Source of the DNA: Amoebophilaceae bacterium
GTDB taxonomy: Bacteria > Bacteroidota > Bacteroidia > Cytophagales > Amoebophilaceae
Reading direction: 5' to 3'
Length of the DNA stretch: 18,328 bases
NCBI GenBank assembly: GCA_025455725.1
Contig: JALOLY010000015.1
Span: 1 to 18,328, forward strand
The position numbers were made by a program, and so were the translations under genes. The stretch's first letter is position 1; each line of letters starts with the position of its first letter. Shown here piece by piece: positions 15,406 to 18,328 of this stretch. The notes under the pieces were generated by a model. That model did no database searches, was not told where the DNA came from, and saw only the letters and a list, made by a program, of their open reading frames with translations.

Positions 15406-16749
15406 ATGCAACAAGCCCTTGCTGAGTTTTTTTCTTTCTCAGATCCCAACATCAGGTACGTGTTGTTGGGCACTTTGTTGCTCACGGGAAGCGCTGCCAT
15501 GATAGGCTCCTTTGCTTTACTCAGAAAAAAAGTGCTCGTAGGCGATGCTGTTGCACACGCCGTGTTGCCTGGTGTGTGCTTGGCCTTTATTATAACAGGT
15601 ACTAAACACCCCGTACCCCTGTCATTGGGCGCATCTATAACGGGTTGGTTGGCTCTGGTATCGATCGATCAGATCACAAATCGGTCTAAAATCAAAGAAG
15701 ACACTGCCATTGCCTTAGTGCTCTCTGTCACTTTTGGGCTGGGTATCTTGCTCCTGACCGCCATCCAACATACAGGAAACGCAGAGCAAGTAGGATTGAG
15801 TAATTTCTTATTTGGCAAAGCAGCCGCACTAGTCAGTGATGACTTAAAGACCCTAGCACTACTTGGTCTCATGCTAATCATCATTGTCTTGCTCTTTTTC
15901 AAAGAATTTACATTGGTGGCTTTTGACAAAGCTTTTGCCCAGGCCAGTGGCTTGCCCGTTCGACGTCTTGAGCTACTACTCACCAGTCTTACGGTGCTGG
16001 CTATTGTGGTAGGCATTCGTGCTGTAGGCATCTTGCTCATGGCTGTCATGCTCATTACTCCGCCGGCTGCAGCACGCTTCTGGACCAACCACCTTCCTAC
16101 GATGGTACTCTTAGCCGCTGTATTAGGCATGATTGCTGGGTTGGCAGGTTCTTTTGTTTCTTACATAGCCCCAGCGATGCCCACAGGTCCTTGGATTGTC
16201 ATGACTATTTCTGTAGTTGCTTATGGGTCGTTTCTTCTGGCTCCCCGCAGAGGCTTACTTGCGCGAAGGATACGGCAACGTAAACACCAAAAAAAGACTT
16301 TGACTGAGAACATCCTTAAGCTTTTTTATGAGCTTGGCGTAACGGAGGGGAGTGTAGGCACAAAAAGAACACTTTACGACCTCCTGAAAAGCAGAAGTAT
16401 GCCCACCAGCAGGCTTGTGGCGGGGCTCAAGCGCTTACAAAAACACAAGATGCTGCAACAGGAGGGCCTAGGGTGGCGCTTAACTGCCGCAGGTAGCCGA
16501 AAAGGTAAAGAAATAAGCCAACGCCACCACCTTTGGAAGCTGTATTTGACGCAACATCTAAAAACAGAAGCTGACCACACACACGAAGATGCAGAGTCTA
16601 TCGAACACATCATCACTCCTGAATTAGCAGAAGAGTTACGTGGTCTTGTGAAGTTGCCTGTAACAGGAAAATCAACCACACAGCATACACATTGGACCTT
16701 CGAGGGTGCTGGCCAAGGACAACCGGTAAAAACTCCTGCGGGGGAATAG
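15406..16749 (+). CDS. Metal ABC transporter permease fused to a DtxR-like regulatory domain
   Basis: A 447-residue protein in two parts. Residues 1-285 are an ABC-3 family permease with about eight or nine hydrophobic helices; VGDAVAHAVLPG (45-56), GLSNFLFG (130-137) and LMAVMLITPPAAAR (211-224) are family marks. Residues 298-415 form a DtxR/MntR-like module: a winged helix (ILKLFYELG...LTAAG, about 303-363) and a metal-binding helix pair with H374 and the block HEDAESIEH (393-401), where E397, E400 and H401 match MntR E99, E102 and H103. The N-terminal ligands (MntR Asp8 and Glu11) are not clearly kept. The arrangement is like chlamydial YtgCR, in which the repressor half is released by cleavage. 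The fused part could be a cytoplasmic sensor, a gate, or a releasable regulator. A His/Thr-rich tail (QHTHW, 426-430) follows. Confidence 0.92.
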   Translation: MQQALAEFFSFSDPNIRYVLLGTLLLTGSAAMIGSFALLRKKVLVGDAVAHAVLPGVCLAFIITGTKHPVPLSLGASITGWLALVSIDQITNRSKIKEDTAIALVLSVTFGLGILLLTAIQHTGNAEQVGLSNFLFGKAAALVSDDLKTLALLGLMLIIIVLLFFKEFTLVAFDKAFAQASGLPVRRLELLLTSLTVLAIVVGIRAVGILLMAVMLITPPAAARFWTNHLPTMVLLAAVLGMIAGLAGSFVSYIAPAMPTGPWIVMTISVVAYGSFLLAPRRGLLARRIRQRKHQKKTLTENILKLFYELGVTEGSVGTKRTLYDLLKSRSMPTSRLVAGLKRLQKHKMLQQEGLGWRLTAAGSRKGKEISQRHHLWKLYLTQHLKTEADHTHEDAESIEHIITPELAEELRGLVKLPVTGKSTTQHTHWTFEGAGQGQPVKTPAGE

Positions 16750-16971
16750 CTGTTAGATTTTTCGATCGATCAAGCTAAACGTGTAAATCCGTCTGGGTCC
16801 TAGGTGAGCTCAGCAAGGAGCTGCCGAAGATTGATGCTACAGGACAATGGATACAAAAAGTACTGTGTATGTCTGCTGATTGTGGTGGTACCTCTTTGAA
16901 GTACTTTTTAAGGTGGGAATGGCTTCAACGCTGAGGCACGGAGCCTACGCTCAACAAGTTGTGTTTATTCA
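16750..16971. other. Convergent spacer
   Basis: These 222 bases separate the convergent permease and acyltransferase genes. They hold a 10-base inverted repeat (16855-16909, listed separately) and a 5-base hairpin AGCTC/GAGCT (16807-16822). No gene is visible. Confidence 0.5.
16855..16909. terminator. Candidate bidirectional terminator: AAAAAGTACT / AGTACTTTTT
   Basis: AAAAAGTACT (16855-16864) and AGTACTTTTT (16900-16909) are perfect reverse complements with 35 bases between. On both strands the stem would end in a run of five T, and the site lies between two converging genes. The loop is long and the stem is A+T-rich, so termination is plausible but weakly supported. Confidence 0.4.
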
Positions 16972-17541
16972 CTACCAAACCCCTTGCGCTGGGTACTTGC
17001 CTACTTTGTGCTTATAAAAGGCCTGTATTTGCTTGAGGTCATGATCGTAGTGACCTGTGGGGTAGAGCATAGGTCCAAAGCCAATGTGCTTCTGTTTATA
17101 ATCTATGTAGCTAAGTATGAGGGGTACGTTAGCCTGTGAAGCTATATAATAGAAGCCTCGTCTCCACCGTTTGACACGACTTCTGGTTCCTTCTGGTGCA
17201 ATAATCAGCATCAAAGAATCTTGCTGCTGAAGCATAGTAGTCATGATTTGAACCATACCAGTTTCTCCGGTGGAGTCATTTTTCTTTTTTCTGTCAATAG
17301 AAATAGCTCCCATCCACTTAAGTATTGGGCCCGCAGGAAAAAACATCGCCTCCTTTTTGATGGCAAATTTGATAGGCAACTGTTTGACAAAACAGAATAG
17401 CAGCCCATAAAAGCCGTCCCAATTACTAGTATGAGGAGCCACTACAAGCACTGCTTTCTTAATGTTTTTCGGAATGTCTCCCATAAGCTTCCAGCCAAGG
17501 AGCCGAAAAAGTTGTAAAGAAAGCCAACGCAGCACTTTCAT
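16972..17541 (-). CDS. PlsC-like lysophospholipid / glycerolphosphate acyltransferase
   Basis: A 189-residue acyltransferase. The catalytic HX4D motif is APHTSNWD (H37, D42), and the substrate-binding motif is PEGTRS (116-121). KWMGAISIDRKK (75-86) is the usual block between them. The start MKVLRWLSLQLFRLLGW is an amphipathic or membrane-facing helix, as in other members. The family moves a fatty acyl group from acyl-ACP or acyl-CoA to lysophosphatidic acid or a related lipid at the inner face of the membrane. This short form with the HTSNWDGF version of the motif is common in Bacteroidota, where it is often a second PlsC-like copy, so the exact acceptor is uncertain. It converges with the metal permease gene and is divergent from pckA. 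Confidence 0.88.
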   Translation of the reverse strand: MKVLRWLSLQLFRLLGWKLMGDIPKNIKKAVLVVAPHTSNWDGFYGLLFCFVKQLPIKFAIKKEAMFFPAGPILKWMGAISIDRKKKNDSTGETGMVQIMTTMLQQQDSLMLIIAPEGTRSRVKRWRRGFYYIASQANVPLILSYIDYKQKHIGFGPMLYPTGHYDHDLKQIQAFYKHKVGKYPAQGVW

Positions 17542-17878
17542 GGTTAGTCGATCAAATAAACATTACGAAAAGTATACTCACCCCGAGCTTGCCAATGTTA
17601 GTAAAAAATGAGTTTTAAATAAATATTTCTCATCCAGAGGCTATGGGCGGGCACCATTTGGTCCACCGAAACGGGAAAATATCACCTTTTACTATCTCTG
17701 TACTTAGGTTGAGGTATGTCTTTTCCTTGATCTTGGGGGTAGTGAGCAACTGCTTCAGCAGGACCTTTCTATGTGAGCCAATAACTAGTAAACACTTTGC
17801 CCATAGGCCTACATCCCTTTGTAAGTTGATGCAGACTACCCTAATTTCGCCCTGTAGATAAAAATCAAATAATAGATA
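17542..17878. other. Divergent spacer between acyltransferase and pckA
   Basis: These 337 bases should carry promoters for both flanking genes. Open frames of 72 codons (17643-17861, plus) and 85 codons (17630-17887, minus, starting inside pckA) exist but show no recognisable family and oppose each other, so I do not call them genes. No repeat or RNA gene was recognised. Confidence 0.5.
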
Positions 17879-18328
17879 ATGCAGCAATTGCGCGAACAGG
17901 CTAGGGCCTCGTGGCTAGCCAAGATGGCACTGGCGCATGTGGGTGAGGCGCATTGGCAACTGAGTCCGGCTGCGTTGATAGAAAAAGCAATCCAATGTGG
18001 GGAGGGTGTACTTTCAGAAGAAGGAGCCCTTGTCTGTGATACGGGGAAGTTTACAGGACGGTCTCCGCGCGACAAATTTGTTGTTCAAGACGACGAAACA
18101 CGTGATTCTATCTGGTGGGGGCCTGTCAATATTCCAATGCATCCAGGACGGTTCGACGGCATTTATCAAAAAATGACCCAGTTTCTTAAGGGGAAAAAGG
18201 TCTACATCCGTGATGCCTTCGCCGGTGCCCTACCGGCTTACCGCTTACCCATACGAGTAGTTAACACCGTAGCTTGGCATAATCTGTTTTGCTATAACCA
18301 ACGCAAGGCGGTTGGTCGGTTGGTGGGT
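17879..18328 (+). CDS. pckA: Phosphoenolpyruvate carboxykinase (ATP), N-terminal part
   Basis: The frame starts with ATG at 17879 and runs open for 150 codons off the right edge. GVLSEEGALVCDTGKFTGRSPRDKFVV (two adjoining blocks, about residues 45-71) and WWGPVNIPMHPGRFDGIY (about 80-97) match ATP-type PEP carboxykinases, with the TGRSPRDKF motif that binds substrate carboxylates. KKVYIRDAFAGALPAYRLPI and AWHNLFCYN follow as expected. The enzyme converts oxaloacetate and ATP to phosphoenolpyruvate, CO2 and ADP, for gluconeogenesis. The last ten visible residues (QRKAVGRLVG) do not look like the usual NMFIRP that follows, so a lesion or local divergence is possible. The nucleotide-binding and catalytic motifs lie outside the window. 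The opening residues before about 22 are poorly conserved, and no strong ribosome binding site marks the start. Confidence 0.9.
   Translation, partial: MQQLREQARASWLAKMALAHVGEAHWQLSPAALIEKAIQCGEGVLSEEGALVCDTGKFTGRSPRDKFVVQDDETRDSIWWGPVNIPMHPGRFDGIYQKMTQFLKGKKVYIRDAFAGALPAYRLPIRVVNTVAWHNLFCYNQRKAVGRLVG

Noticed and set aside
15669..16130. Minus-strand open frame of 153 codons inside the metal permease
   Set aside because: It is the reverse reading of a clear permease gene and is rich in Ser, Lys and Met without any domain.
17630..17887. Minus-strand open frame of 85 codons in the pckA upstream spacer
   Set aside because: Its start lies inside pckA, a competing plus-strand frame covers the same bases, and no family is recognisable.
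1..18328. CRISPR array, prophage or defence system
   Set aside because: No evenly spaced direct repeats, phage structural or integrase genes, or nuclease/defence domains were seen in any frame.

Overview
The window carries 15 intact or edge-truncated protein genes, one badly decayed transposase gene and several long spacers. The proteins point to Bacteroidota. GyrA has the N-terminal block typical of that phylum, the MacB-type exporter is split into separate permease, adaptor and ATPase genes, the metal permease has a DtxR-like tail, and Shine-Dalgarno sequences are weak or absent throughout. Long spacers without clear genes plus a transposase remnant with several lesions suggest a genome that is shrinking or carries much insertion-sequence debris, as in host-associated Cytophagales such as the Amoebophilaceae. 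That lineage guess is inference only.

Layout. Positions 1-2074 hold a minus-strand cluster transcribed neuD-like acyltransferase, then a metallo-beta-lactamase-fold lipoprotein-like hydrolase, then trhO (cut by the window edge). A 294-base divergent spacer with a 133-base inverted-repeat structure follows. Positions 2369-5397 hold a plus-strand MacAB-like operon (permease, membrane-fusion adaptor, ATPase; the last two overlap by 14 bases). An M20 amidohydrolase (5816-7033) is followed by a spacer of about 1 kb and gyrA (8081-10540). From 10693 to about 11500 lies a minus-strand IS5-family transposase pseudogene, next to dapD (11635-12453, minus).

The most interesting region is 12900-16749: a tandem pair of near-perfect palindromes sits just upstream of a DtxR/MntR-type repressor gene. 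Tightly packed downstream are a TroA-like metal-binding protein, its ABC ATPase, and a permease whose C-terminus is a second DtxR-like domain. The architecture recalls the chlamydial YtgABCD system with its YtgCR permease-repressor fusion. Ligand residues suggest manganese or iron as the sensed metal. The likely circuit is: metal-loaded repressor binds the twin palindromes and shuts down repressor, binding protein, ATPase and permease together, while the fused domain may add a second sensor at the membrane.

The window closes with a PlsC-like acyltransferase (minus, 16972-17541), a 337-base divergent spacer, and the 5' part of a phosphoenolpyruvate carboxykinase gene (17879 to the edge).
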